A stretch of DNA of 64,000 bases, from positions 2,432,501-2,496,500 of the forward strand of contig NZ_CP049834.1 in NCBI RefSeq assembly GCF_019916085.1, written 5' to 3'. Source of the DNA: Aquirufa lenticrescens. GTDB taxonomy: Bacteria; Bacteroidota; Bacteroidia; Cytophagales; Spirosomataceae. The position numbers were made by a program, and so were the translations under genes. The notes below the pieces were generated by a model that was given only the letters and a program-made list of their open reading frames with translations, was not told the DNA's origin and did not search any database. Below are positions 26,267-34,872 of this stretch, one piece after another (position 1 is the first letter of the stretch; the number at the start of each line of letters is the position of its first letter).

Positions 26267-27511
26267 ATGTACCCGACTAAAATTATTAATGATCCGATTT
26301 ATGGTTTTATTAAAATCAATAATCCATTAATTCTTGAACTAATTGATCATCCTTATTTTCAACGACTTAAGCGTATTAAACAATTAGGATTAGCTGAATT
26401 TGTTTATCCGGGTGCACATCATACGCGTTTTCATCACGCTTTAGGGGCCATGCATTTGATGGATCAAGTTTTAGATAACTTGAAAGCAAAAGGTTATTCC
26501 ATATCCCCAGAGGAACGCGAAGCGGCAGAAATTGCCATACTATTGCATGATATAGGCCATGGGCCCTTTTCTCATGTGTTAGAATACACCCTATTGAATG
26601 AGGTTAAACACGAAGATGTCTCCACTCTTTTGATGGGCAAATTAAATCAACACTTCAACGGGAAATTAAACTTAGCCATTGAAATATTTGAAAATAAATA
26701 CCATCGTAAATTCTTCCATCAATTAGTCTCCTCTCAATTAGATGTGGATCGATTAGATTATTTAAGCAGAGATTCATTCTACACAGGTGTGCGGGAAGGA
26801 TTTATCGGCTCTGAGCGTCTTTTAAGTATGATGGATTTGAATAATGAACAATTAGTCATTGAGGAAAAAGGAATTTATTCCACCGAAAACTTCTTGATGG
26901 CGCGTCGTTTAATGTATTGGCAAGTGTATTTACACAAAACCGCCATCGCAGCTGAGACGATGTTAATTCAAATATTGCGTCGTGCTAAATTCTTAATTTC
27001 AGAGGGGCAAAAATTACCTTGTTCAACTCCATTAAAAACATTCCTAAAAAGTACCTATACGTGGGAGGAATTTTCTACCAAAGACAGTCTATTAATAGCC
27101 TTTACCGAATTAGATGACCACGATGTGTGGGCAGCCATTAAAGAATGGAAAAATGCGAGTGATAAAATTCTAAAGCATTTGTGTACACACTTTTTGGCCA
27201 GAAAATTATTCACTTGTAAATTAGGCTCTCAGCCAATCCCAAAGGCGAAAAGAGTTGAAATAGAGGAGAATATCAAACGAGAATATGGCATTACGGATGA
27301 AGAATTGTCCTACTTTGTCGTAGAAGGTTCCACCTCGAATGCTGCCTACGTACAGGGAGACAATACCATCAAGATGGTCGACAAACAAGGTCAAGTGGTC
27401 GAGTTACTCGAAGCTTCCGATTTACCGACCATACAAGCTTTAAGTAAGATTGTAAAAAAATACTATTTTTGTTGTCCAAAGAGCGTATATTTGCAAGGAG
27501 AATTGAGCTAA
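26267..27511 (+). CDS. HD domain phosphohydrolase (dNTPase-like)
   Basis: Protein of 414 aa resembling the SAMHD1/dGTPase side of the HD superfamily. Metal ligands are in RFHHALGAMHLMD (about 50), LLHDIGHGPFSH (about 92-103) and DVDRLDYLSRDSFYTGV (about 160). N-terminal PTKIINDPIYGFIKI is typical of these single-domain members. Probably hydrolyses nucleotides; substrate not established for this branch. It is 40 nt before lpxD and could share its transcript. Confidence 0.88.
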   Translation: MYPTKIINDPIYGFIKINNPLILELIDHPYFQRLKRIKQLGLAEFVYPGAHHTRFHHALGAMHLMDQVLDNLKAKGYSISPEEREAAEIAILLHDIGHGPFSHVLEYTLLNEVKHEDVSTLLMGKLNQHFNGKLNLAIEIFENKYHRKFFHQLVSSQLDVDRLDYLSRDSFYTGVREGFIGSERLLSMMDLNNEQLVIEEKGIYSTENFLMARRLMYWQVYLHKTAIAAETMLIQILRRAKFLISEGQKLPCSTPLKTFLKSTYTWEEFSTKDSLLIAFTELDDHDVWAAIKEWKNASDKILKHLCTHFLARKLFTCKLGSQPIPKAKRVEIEENIKREYGITDEELSYFVVEGSTSNAAYVQGDNTIKMVDKQGQVVELLEASDLPTIQALSKIVKKYYFCCPKSVYLQGELS

Positions 27512-27551
27512 TGGAAATTCTCTTTGCCTTTATTAAACAACGTGTGACCGA

Positions 27552-28559
27552 ATGAAATTTACTGTTGACCAAATAGCCCAATTAATACAAGGTACAGTAG
27601 ATGGCGATGGATCAGCAAGTATAACGGCGTTTAATAAAATAGAAGAAGGAAAAGCAGGAAGTATTTCTTTTTTAGCAAACCCTAAATACGAATCCTATTT
27701 GTATCAATCTAAGGCAACAGCCATCATTGTAGCAAACGATTTAGTCTTAAAAGAAAAGCCTCTAGCGACTTTAATCAAAGTTAAAGACCCCTACTCTGCT
27801 TTCACAATATTACTTCAAAAATACCAAGAGTTTACAAGTGTTAAGGAAACAGGCATACAGCAACCTAGTTTTATTGCAGAAGATGCAAAAACAGGCATAA
27901 ATCTCTATCTAGGCCAATTTTCAAGTATAGGAAAAAGTTCAACGATTGGGAATGACACCTATATTTCAGCACATGTAACCATCGGAAACAAAGTTTCCAT
28001 TGGCGATAATTGTGTGATTTATCCAGGCGTAGTCATCTATAATGATACAATCATTGGCAATAATTGTACTATACACGCAAATGCAGTCATTGGTTCGGAT
28101 GGATTTGGTTTCGCTCCTCAAGCAGATGGAACTTTCACCACAATTCCTCAATTAGGAAATGTGGTATTAGAAGATGGTGTAAGCGTTGGTGCCAATACCA
28201 CGATTGATAGAGCCACCATGGGTTCTACTTTAATAAAAAAAGGGGTAAAAATTGATAATTTAGTCCAAATTGCCCACAATGTAGAGGTGGGAGCTAATAC
28301 CGCTATCGCAGCACAAACTGGAGTTTCTGGTTCTACTAAAATTGGCCAAAACTGTTTAATTGGAGGTCAAGTGGGCGTAGCAGGACACATAACTATTGCA
28401 GATAAAACGATTGTAACCGCTCAATCTGGGGTTACCAAAACCGTCCGAAAAGAAGGACAAATTTTAGGTGGAACACCGGCCTCCCCTAACAGTGAATATT
28501 TAAAACGTAATGCGTTATTACGTCAATTACCGGACTTATTAAAACGATTAGAATCTTAG
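27552..28559 (+). CDS. lpxD: UDP-3-O-acylglucosamine N-acyltransferase
   Basis: Adds the second acyl chain in lipid A synthesis, using acyl-ACP. N-terminal uridine-binding domain (about 1-100, FTVDQIAQLIQG, SISFLANPKY) then a left-handed beta-helix of hexapeptide repeats (about 105-300); the catalytic His lies in IAHNVEVG (about 238). C-terminal helix at 305-335. Length 335 is standard. First of a run lpxD, lpxC-fabZ, lpxA, with a 7-nt gap to the next gene. Confidence 0.96.
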   Translation: MKFTVDQIAQLIQGTVDGDGSASITAFNKIEEGKAGSISFLANPKYESYLYQSKATAIIVANDLVLKEKPLATLIKVKDPYSAFTILLQKYQEFTSVKETGIQQPSFIAEDAKTGINLYLGQFSSIGKSSTIGNDTYISAHVTIGNKVSIGDNCVIYPGVVIYNDTIIGNNCTIHANAVIGSDGFGFAPQADGTFTTIPQLGNVVLEDGVSVGANTTIDRATMGSTLIKKGVKIDNLVQIAHNVEVGANTAIAAQTGVSGSTKIGQNCLIGGQVGVAGHITIADKTIVTAQSGVTKTVRKEGQILGGTPASPNSEYLKRNALLRQLPDLLKRLES

Positions 28560-28566
28560 AACGCGT

Positions 28567-29961
28567 ATGAACAATAAGCAACATACTATTACCAATGCTG
28601 TAACCCTATCTGGTGTAGGATTACATACTGGCGTAGTTGCCAACCTCACTTTTTTACCTGCTCCTGCAAACCACGGGATCAAATTCCAACGTGTTGATTT
28701 GCCAGGTCAGCCTATCGCTGATGCAGATGTAGACTATGTAGTAGATACCTCACGCGGAACTACCATTGAGCATAACGGAGCAAGAATTAATACAGTAGAA
28801 CACGTATTAGCAGCTCTTGTAGGTCTAGAAGTAGATAATATTTTAATTCAATTAGATGGTCCAGAACCTCCTATTATGGATGGTAGTTCTATCAAATTTG
28901 TAGAAGCTTTAAAAGACGCAGTTCTTGTAGAACAGGATGCACACCGTAAATTCTTCGAACTAACGGAAGAAGTACGCTATAAAGATCTCGAAAATGGGAT
29001 TGAATTAGCGGCATTACCTCTGAATGACTACCGTATGGCCGTGATGGTGGATTATAATTCAAAATTCTTATCCAGCCAACACGCTAACTTAAGCCACGTT
29101 TCTCAGTTTGAAAAAGACTTCTCTATGTGCAGAACCTTCTGTTTTGTTCATGAATTAGAAGTGCTTTATAAAGCAGGATTAATCAAAGGAGGTGACTTAA
29201 ATAATGCGATTGTCATCGCAGACAAAGATTATTCCGAGACTGAATTAGCCCATTTAGCGGAAGTATTAGGTAAACCCAAAATCTCTGTTTCGAAAGAAGC
29301 TGGCATTTTAAATAACACAAACCTTCATTATAATAACGAGATGGCTCGCCACAAGTTATTAGATTTAATGGGAGATTTAGCTTTAGTGGGAAGACCTATA
29401 AAAGCTCAAATTTTAGCATCACGTCCAGGACATGCCTCTAACGTAGAATTAGCTCGTAAGATCAAGAAATTGATGTTAGACGCGGAAAAGAATAAAGTTC
29501 CTACGTACGAACCAAAGCAACCTCCTATTTTCACGCACGAACGCGTTTATGAGCTTTTACCTCACCGGTATCCATTCCAAATGATTGATAAAATCATTTA
29601 CTTGGATGATACGAGTGTTGTAGGAGTAAAAAATGTGACGATGAATGAGAATTATTTTATGGGTCACTTCCCGAACAATCCGGTTATGCCAGGTGTTATG
29701 CAAGTGGAAGCTATGGCACAAACAGGAGGAATTCTTGTATTGAGTTCAGTAGAAGATCCTGAAAACTATTGGCCTTACTTAGTAGGAATTGAAAATTGTC
29801 GTTTTAGAAAAAGTGTTATCCCGGGTGATACCATTATCTTTAAATGTGAACTTCAAGCCCCTATACGTAGAGGAATTGCTAAAATGACTGGAAAGGCTTA
29901 TGTAGCTGGCCAGGTTGTTTGTGAAGCAGAAATGACTGCTAGTTTAGTACGCAAATCGTAA
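28567..29961 (+). CDS. LpxC-FabZ fusion: UDP-acyl-GlcNAc deacetylase / 3-hydroxyacyl-ACP dehydratase
   Basis: Two enzymes in one chain. Residues 1-305 are LpxC, the zinc deacetylase committing step of lipid A, with zinc ligands in VEHVLAALVG (about 79) and MARHKLLDLMGDL (about 258, 262). Residues 320-464 are FabZ, with LPHRYPFQMIDKI and the active-site His/Glu in GHFPNNPVMPGVMQVEAMAQ. The fusion is a recognised Bacteroidota feature that links competing uses of hydroxyacyl-ACP. It lies in the lpx operon between lpxD and lpxA. Confidence 0.97.
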   Translation: MNNKQHTITNAVTLSGVGLHTGVVANLTFLPAPANHGIKFQRVDLPGQPIADADVDYVVDTSRGTTIEHNGARINTVEHVLAALVGLEVDNILIQLDGPEPPIMDGSSIKFVEALKDAVLVEQDAHRKFFELTEEVRYKDLENGIELAALPLNDYRMAVMVDYNSKFLSSQHANLSHVSQFEKDFSMCRTFCFVHELEVLYKAGLIKGGDLNNAIVIADKDYSETELAHLAEVLGKPKISVSKEAGILNNTNLHYNNEMARHKLLDLMGDLALVGRPIKAQILASRPGHASNVELARKIKKLMLDAEKNKVPTYEPKQPPIFTHERVYELLPHRYPFQMIDKIIYLDDTSVVGVKNVTMNENYFMGHFPNNPVMPGVMQVEAMAQTGGILVLSSVEDPENYWPYLVGIENCRFRKSVIPGDTIIFKCELQAPIRRGIAKMTGKAYVAGQVVCEAEMTASLVRKS

Positions 29962-29971
29962 GATTTAACCT

Positions 29972-30742
29972 ATGATTCATCAATTAACACATATTGACCC
30001 TCAAGCTAAAATCGGCGCTAATGTTAGTATCGATGCATTTTCGTCTATTCATTCAGATGTAGAAATTGGTGAAGGAACTTGGATAGGATCAAACGTAACT
30101 ATTTACCCAGGGGCACGCATTGGTAAAAATGTGCGCATATTTCCGGGTGCTGTTATTTCAGCTATTCCTCAAGATTTAAAATTTGGAGGAGAAACAACAA
30201 CAGCAGAAATTGGCGATAATTCCACCATTCGAGAATGTGTTACCATTAATCGTGGAACATCTGATAAAATGAAAACTGTAATCGGTAGGAACTGTTTAAT
30301 CATGGCCTATGTGCACGTAGCCCACGATTGTTTCATTGGGGACAATTGTATATTAGCGAATGCCGTTCAAATGGCTGGACACGTAACAGTGGGTGATTTT
30401 GCCATCATTGGCGGTTCCTCTGCTATTCACCAATTCGCTACCATCGGGCAACACGTTATGATTTCAGGTGGATCACTTGTAAGAAAAGATGTCCCTCCTT
30501 TCACAAAATCAGGACGTGAACCTTTAAGTTATGCCGGAATAAATTCTGTAGGCTTACGCCGCCGTAATTACACAGATGAACAAATTAATGTCATACAAGA
30601 AGCGTATCGGTATTTATATTTGAAAGGGTTGAATACAAATGCTGCTTTGGCAGAAATAGAAGCGCAATTGCCTAATACTCCTGAACGAAACGAAATTCTT
30701 GATTTCGTTAAAAATTCAGAGCGCGGTATCATGAAAGGCTAA
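29972..30742 (+). CDS. lpxA: Acyl-ACP--UDP-N-acetylglucosamine O-acyltransferase
   Basis: First acylation step of lipid A. Left-handed beta-helix of hexapeptides through residue 190 with catalytic His in VAHDCFIGDNC (about 120) and QMAGHVTVGD, then a C-terminal helical part (GLRRRNYTDEQINVIQEAYRYLY). Length 256 is normal. The order lpxD, lpxC-fabZ, lpxA is conserved in Bacteroidota. Confidence 0.97.
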   Translation: MIHQLTHIDPQAKIGANVSIDAFSSIHSDVEIGEGTWIGSNVTIYPGARIGKNVRIFPGAVISAIPQDLKFGGETTTAEIGDNSTIRECVTINRGTSDKMKTVIGRNCLIMAYVHVAHDCFIGDNCILANAVQMAGHVTVGDFAIIGGSSAIHQFATIGQHVMISGGSLVRKDVPPFTKSGREPLSYAGINSVGLRRRNYTDEQINVIQEAYRYLYLKGLNTNAALAEIEAQLPNTPERNEILDFVKNSERGIMKG

Positions 30743-30748
30743 TCAACG

Positions 30749-31351
30749 ATGGAAATTCTTGTTCAAAATCTTTCCAAAAAATTCAGACAAGAATTTGTCC
30801 TCAAATCCTTCTCCCATTCCTTCAAATCAGGACGGTCCTATGCGATAACGGGTCCTAACGGCTCAGGTAAATCTACTTTACTTCAGTTAATTGCACAATT
30901 CACCTTACCTAATTCAGGGACAGTTGAAATGACAGGCATTGACCCAGAGTTAGCTTATAGTCATATTACGTATGCAGCTCCCTACGTCGAATTAATCGAA
31001 GAATATACATTACCGGAACATTTAGATATTTTGGTTAAAAACAAGTACTTGCCTTCCTCTGTCACCTTAGAATTACTGGAGGATTTCATTGACTTACAGC
31101 CAGGTAGATTTAAATTAATCAAGAACTATTCTTCTGGTATGCGTCAAAAAATCAAACTCGGATTTGCACTACTTTCAGACAGACCAGTCCTTTTGCTAGA
31201 TGAACCGACAACAAATTTTGATGATCAAGCTAAAAATTGGTTCTTTAATCGACTTGAACAACAGCGACATAAATTAATCATTGTTGCTTCCAACGAGACG
31301 CGAGAGATTGATTTTTGCGAAGAGAAAATAGCCATTCAAGATTTCAAATAA
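30749..31351 (+). CDS. Small ABC transporter ATP-binding protein
   Basis: Single nucleotide-binding domain of 200 aa, among the shorter ABC ATPases. Walker A GPNGSGKST (about 35), signature SSGMRQK (about 127) and Walker B VLLLDEPT (about 147). The switch His after Walker B is replaced by Asn (VASNETREI), as seen in some CcmA-like ATPases. It is 6 nt after lpxA and its end overlaps that of the convergent gldF-like gene by 8 bp. The partner permease is not evident; the GldF-like protein is one candidate. Confidence 0.85.
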   Translation: MEILVQNLSKKFRQEFVLKSFSHSFKSGRSYAITGPNGSGKSTLLQLIAQFTLPNSGTVEMTGIDPELAYSHITYAAPYVELIEEYTLPEHLDILVKNKYLPSSVTLELLEDFIDLQPGRFKLIKNYSSGMRQKIKLGFALLSDRPVLLLDEPTTNFDDQAKNWFFNRLEQQRHKLIIVASNETREIDFCEEKIAIQDFK

Positions 31352-32033
31352 GAAATCTGAGTCTTAGGCGAATCGCACCTACTAGTAATGTAATAAATCC
31401 TACAAAGAAAAATAAATCGCTAAAGCTTATAACTCCCATGCTCATTCGGTTATAATGAGAGGACAGATCTATAAAGTCCAAGCCTACTTCCTTAGCTCCT
31501 TGCCACCAAACAAAATTCATTCCAAGTCCTATTATAAAAGCCACAGGCTGCTTTTTACTTAGACTTGAGGCAAATAATCCCATTGCCACAAAACAAAGAA
31601 CCAGTAAAAACAAGGCTACAAAACCTCCTATAATCAAGGAAGAATCATAATTATTTTCAGGCAAACCCAAAAAGGAAATTGATTGTATAAAAAGGATACT
31701 CGGTAATAAAGTACAAACAATAATAAAAGCCAAGGCACCAAACTTTGCTAGAAGAATCTGATGGTTAGTTATAGGCAAAGAACGTAATAACTGAAAAGTC
31801 CCTCGATCCATTTCTTCTGAGAAACTATTCATAGAAAGTGCAGGAACAAAGAATAGGAAAAACCAAGGACTTAAATCAAAGAAGACCGTTAATTCTGCAA
31901 ATCCGTAATCTAGCAGATTTCCATCTATCACCCAAACGTAGACTCCCATTAAAATAAAAAAAGACGAGATGGTTCCCCAGCCCATCCAAGAGCTAAAAAA
32001 AGCCAACACGTCTTTCTTTAAAAGAGTGAACAT
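31344..32033 (-). CDS. GldF-like ABC permease
   Basis: Six-helix ABC-2 type permease of 229 aa resembling GldF: FTLLKKDVLAFFSSWMGW, LDYGFAELTVFFDLSPWFFLFFVPALSMNSFSEE and FASSLSKKQPVAFI. The ATG at 32033 avoids the overlap produced by an upstream in-frame ATG at 32057. In gliding Flavobacterium, GldF works with GldG and the ATPase GldA, but no gldG follows here. It ends a leftward run that begins with the DHOase-like gene. Whether it serves gliding is unknown. Confidence 0.78.
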   Translation of the reverse strand: MFTLLKKDVLAFFSSWMGWGTISSFFILMGVYVWVIDGNLLDYGFAELTVFFDLSPWFFLFFVPALSMNSFSEEMDRGTFQLLRSLPITNHQILLAKFGALAFIIVCTLLPSILFIQSISFLGLPENNYDSSLIIGGFVALFLLVLCFVAMGLFASSLSKKQPVAFIIGLGMNFVWWQGAKEVGLDFIDLSSHYNRMSMGVISFSDLFFFVGFITLLVGAIRLRLRFLI

Positions 32034-32034
32034 C

Positions 32035-32580
32035 TTATTCAAAAATAGGTTTTTCACGCTTCACAACAGCGGATACGATTAGGCCTAATAAGAAATTGAA
32101 AATTACACTCATGATAACTACAATAACAAACTGCATTCCTGGATTCATAAACATAGCTGTCATTTCCTCTGCACTTTGAATTTGACTTGCACTCATTCCT
32201 TGATCCTCCATACGCTCTCTGGCGATATCCATTTGGCGCTGAATGACTGTATTATCAATAAACTGAATATAAATGTAATTAAATCCACCCGCTACTAAAC
32301 CGCTAATCGCACCCAGTAAGGTAGCTAAACCTAAACCTTGGCCATAACTGATATAGCCTTCATTTTGCTCTCTATATTCACGTAAGCAGAGATAAGAGAT
32401 TGTAACCGATAACACCAATGACCAAACCGTAGAAATCCAGCTTATGGATTCTTGAAATTGTTCAGCCCAGCCCATTACGTTAACAAGTGTTGAAAATAGG
32501 AAACTTAATAATCCATTAATAAAGCCGTATTTTAAGGCGATAATAGATGATGAGGCAGTTGATTCAGATGTGTTTTCCAT
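32035..32580 (-). CDS. DUF4199 membrane protein
   Basis: Four hydrophobic helices (about 13-35, 42-65, 82-105, 147-170) with a hydrophilic segment between helices 3 and 4 (RERMEDQGMSASQIQSAEEMTAMF), the usual DUF4199 plan. Function is unknown. It lies 1 nt before the gldF-like start and 2 nt after the next upstream gene, so it is surely cotranscribed with both. Confidence 0.82.
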   Translation of the reverse strand: MENTSESTASSSIIALKYGFINGLLSFLFSTLVNVMGWAEQFQESISWISTVWSLVLSVTISYLCLREYREQNEGYISYGQGLGLATLLGAISGLVAGGFNYIYIQFIDNTVIQRQMDIARERMEDQGMSASQIQSAEEMTAMFMNPGMQFVIVVIMSVIFNFLLGLIVSAVVKREKPIFE

Positions 32581-32582
32581 AC

Positions 32583-33104
32583 TTATTTTTTATAGTACAA
32601 TGAAATTAATAAATTAGGCAGGAATCCTAAAGCAATCTTTTGGGAAAAATCATCTTTAGCGATACTGTAGGCATCGATCGACTTTATCCCCGCGTGCAAA
32701 CTATTGTAATATTCCCCTCCTTCTTGACTGACAATAACTTCTTTATAAGAATTCAATTCTAAAAGACTTTGCTGAATATAGGCATCTAATAGGTGAATTC
32801 CAGCAGGAGACTGAAAGAAGAAATACAAGAAATAGGCACTAAATAGAGCTGTAACGAAAATCAACATATATTGAAGTGCGAAATAGACTAAAAAATGCTT
32901 CTTTTGATCGCCATTACGTTTTGGGAAACGTGTGACATACCACCATTGAAAAAATAATAGGAAAACATAGGTGGGCGCTTTTTTACCTCCAATAGGAATT
33001 ATCCCAAACTGCTGTAAAATTAGACCATAAAAGACCATAAAGATTATAAACAGAAAGGCATATAAGACAAATCGTCCTATTTCGGCAAACCAATTATTGA
33101 CCAT
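32583..33104 (-). CDS. Uncharacterised four-helix membrane protein, DUF4199-like layout
   Basis: Not recognised with certainty. It has helices at about 12-33, 45-60, 70-97 and near the C-terminus, and a long loop before the last helix, the same plan as the DUF4199 gene beside it, so it may be a diverged paralogue (inference). It overlaps the DHOase-like gene by 11 nt. Confidence 0.6.
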   Translation of the reverse strand: MVNNWFAEIGRFVLYAFLFIIFMVFYGLILQQFGIIPIGGKKAPTYVFLLFFQWWYVTRFPKRNGDQKKHFLVYFALQYMLIFVTALFSAYFLYFFFQSPAGIHLLDAYIQQSLLELNSYKEVIVSQEGGEYYNSLHAGIKSIDAYSIAKDDFSQKIALGFLPNLLISLYYKK

Positions 33105-34386
33105 AAGTATAAGTTAAACCGTTAAATACACCCACTAATCTATGCTGCAAGGTCGATCCAATAAAGATGGAGTTCTTTGATTTAGAGACGATATCTTTGC
33201 TTGTGTAAACATGTGAATCTGGTGCCAAAATGAAACCTTTCATCGTTTCACCTACCTTCAACTCAGGCAGCTGAATTCCTAAGAAAGCGGCAGCACCATG
33301 AGATAAATACTTATCAATATTCGCTAAACCTTGTCTCTTCGCTTCGTCAATAAAGGTTAATGCTAACGTTTCTAATCCAATCGTACCGAAAGCGGCTTGA
33401 TCGAACTCTAACTCTTTACTTTCCACCTCCACAGGATGATGATCTGAAACAACAGCCATAATTGTCCCCTCTTTCAAACCTTGCCATAAAGCGGAGCGAT
33501 CAGCTTCTGTTCTAAGTGGAGGGTTCACCTTTTTCATGGTATCAAAATCAGATACCGCATCTTCTGTAAAAATAAGAGAGTAGATAGCCACGTCAGCGGT
33601 CACAGGTAATCCCGCTTTCTGAGCATCGCTAATCAACCGGACTGATTCAGCAGTAGAGATACAAGAAAAATGGAGGGAGAAATCCGGATTTGCTAGGCCA
33701 AATGAATGTTGCATCACATAGGCCAATAAATCCAAATCACGCTTTACGTGCATCGTTTCAGCGAGCACAGGGATTCCTTTTAAACCTAAGAGCGTACTTT
33801 GAAGTCCTTCATGTATTTGGCCAAATAAGGACAAACCTTTTACATCTGGACGTGAAATAACTTTCGCGGCTAAAGGCTGCAAATATTGCAGGCACTTTAA
33901 CATTAAGTCTGTGTCTTGCAATGAGCCTGCTCCATGACTAAACCAGGATGCTCCTGCCTGATGTAAATCCATCAAATCACTAAAGTTTTCCGCTTTATTC
34001 CCAATTGTTAGTGGCGCCACGGGATAACATTTTACTCCTGATCCTGCTAATTTCTCAACAATATATTCAATAGCCTCAGGTTGTTGAGGCACCGGATCAC
34101 CCGTAGGAAGAAGCAAAAAGTCTAAAACCCCACCCTTCCAAGCTGCCGATTGTAAACTAGTCCAATCTTCCTTGTGTTCCCCACCCGGTAAAGTGTTGTG
34201 AACACGAAGATCGACTACAGAAGGGAACCATTGGAGATCGCTGTTAGATATAACTAAATCAGCCTCAGCTTTAATCTGTGGAGCAATTTCTACCCACTGA
34301 CCATTAGAAGCTAATAAATCCACTTTCTTTCCGTAAAAAGAAGACCGGCTATCTTGAATTAAAATCTGTTTGAATAAGATCCGCAT
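33094..34386 (-). CDS. Dihydroorotase-like protein, probably non-catalytic
   Basis: Amidohydrolase-fold protein of 430 aa clearly related to type I dihydroorotase: LPGGEHKEDWTS, LGLKGIPVLAETMHVKRDLDLL, KVNPPLRTEADRSAL and EFDQAAFGTIGLETLAL. However, most metal ligands are lost. The HxH pair reads RVH, the FTDDG aspartate site reads FSHGAG, the His of the DHCE region reads ISRPDV, and the HVST His is Cys (SCIST). Only the second His and the TDHAP-site Asp (SDHHP) remain. Known inactive homologues (PyrC') assemble with aspartate transcarbamoylase; a similar structural role is possible. It is often annotated simply as dihydroorotase. Confidence 0.85.
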   Translation of the reverse strand: MRILFKQILIQDSRSSFYGKKVDLLASNGQWVEIAPQIKAEADLVISNSDLQWFPSVVDLRVHNTLPGGEHKEDWTSLQSAAWKGGVLDFLLLPTGDPVPQQPEAIEYIVEKLAGSGVKCYPVAPLTIGNKAENFSDLMDLHQAGASWFSHGAGSLQDTDLMLKCLQYLQPLAAKVISRPDVKGLSLFGQIHEGLQSTLLGLKGIPVLAETMHVKRDLDLLAYVMQHSFGLANPDFSLHFSCISTAESVRLISDAQKAGLPVTADVAIYSLIFTEDAVSDFDTMKKVNPPLRTEADRSALWQGLKEGTIMAVVSDHHPVEVESKELEFDQAAFGTIGLETLALTFIDEAKRQGLANIDKYLSHGAAAFLGIQLPELKVGETMKGFILAPDSHVYTSKDIVSKSKNSIFIGSTLQHRLVGVFNGLTYTYGQ

Positions 34387-34404
34387 TTGTTTTTGGCTTA
34401 TAAA

Positions 34405-34427
34405 AAAACCCTGATTAACAGGGTTTT
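34405..34427 (-). terminator. Terminator after gcvH
   Basis: AAAACCCTG (34405-34413) pairs with CAGGGTTTT (34419-34427) around a 5-nt loop, followed by a seven-T run on the minus strand. It is 5 nt past the gcvH stop and upstream of the DHOase-like start. Confidence 0.82.
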
Positions 34428-34431
34428 AAAA

Positions 34432-34812
34432 TCAATGTCCGATAAAGGATTTGTATGTTTCAACATCCATCAATTGGGATAAATCACCAGCGTCAGCCGC
34501 TTTGATTTTCACAACCCAACCATCACCGTAAGGATCCGAGTTAATTAATTCTGGACTGTTGTTTAAGGCTGTGTTGAATTCTACAATTTCACCAGCGACT
34601 GGCAAGAACAAATCTGAAACCGTCTTAACCGCCTCTACTGTTCCAAAAACACCGTCTTTCGCAATCGTCTGACCTACCGTCTCTACTTCTACGAAAACGA
34701 TATCTCCTAACTCACTTTGAGCGAAGTCTGTGATACCTACGATAGCTACATCGCCATCTACTTTAATCCACTCGTGTTCTTGAGTATATTTTAATTCGCT
34801 TGGAAAATTCAT
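34432..34812 (-). CDS. gcvH: Glycine cleavage system H protein
   Basis: Lipoyl-carrying shuttle protein of the glycine cleavage complex. [34 protein letters not shown] is the family N-terminus; the lipoylation Lys is in [13 protein letters not shown] (about 64). Length 126 is normal. Located directly after sprA, an arrangement (ruvA, sprA, gcvH) known in other Bacteroidota, but with its own promoter and terminator. No other gcv gene is present here. Confidence 0.97.
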   Translation of the reverse strand: MNFPSELKYTQEHEWIKVDGDVAIVGITDFAQSELGDIVFVEVETVGQTIAKDGVFGTVEAVKTVSDLFLPVAGEIVEFNTALNNSPELINSDPYGDGWVVKIKAADAGDLSQLMDVETYKSFIGH

Positions 34813-34830
34813 ATGATTATTATTTGCTTA

Positions 34831-34862
34831 CAAAGGTCACTAAAATCTCGATTTTTTGCAAA
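34831..34862 (-). promoter_or_regulatory. Candidate promoter of gcvH
   Basis: On the minus strand TTTG (34862-34859) and GACCTTTG (34838-34831) are separated by 20 nt, close to the Bacteroidota pattern. The predicted transcript begins just before the gcvH ATG. Confidence 0.38.
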
Positions 34863-34871
34863 CGATTTTAG
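34840..34871 (-). terminator. Possible AT-rich terminator of sprA
   Basis: CTAAAATC (34840-34847) pairs with GATTTTAG (34864-34871), starting 1 nt past the sprA stop. It is weak, without a clear T tract, and overlaps the gcvH promoter. Confidence 0.3.
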
Positions 34872-34872
34872 A

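Noticed and set aside
28567-29961. LpxC-FabZ fusion as a novel fusion
   Set aside because: It is a well-documented Bacteroidota arrangement.
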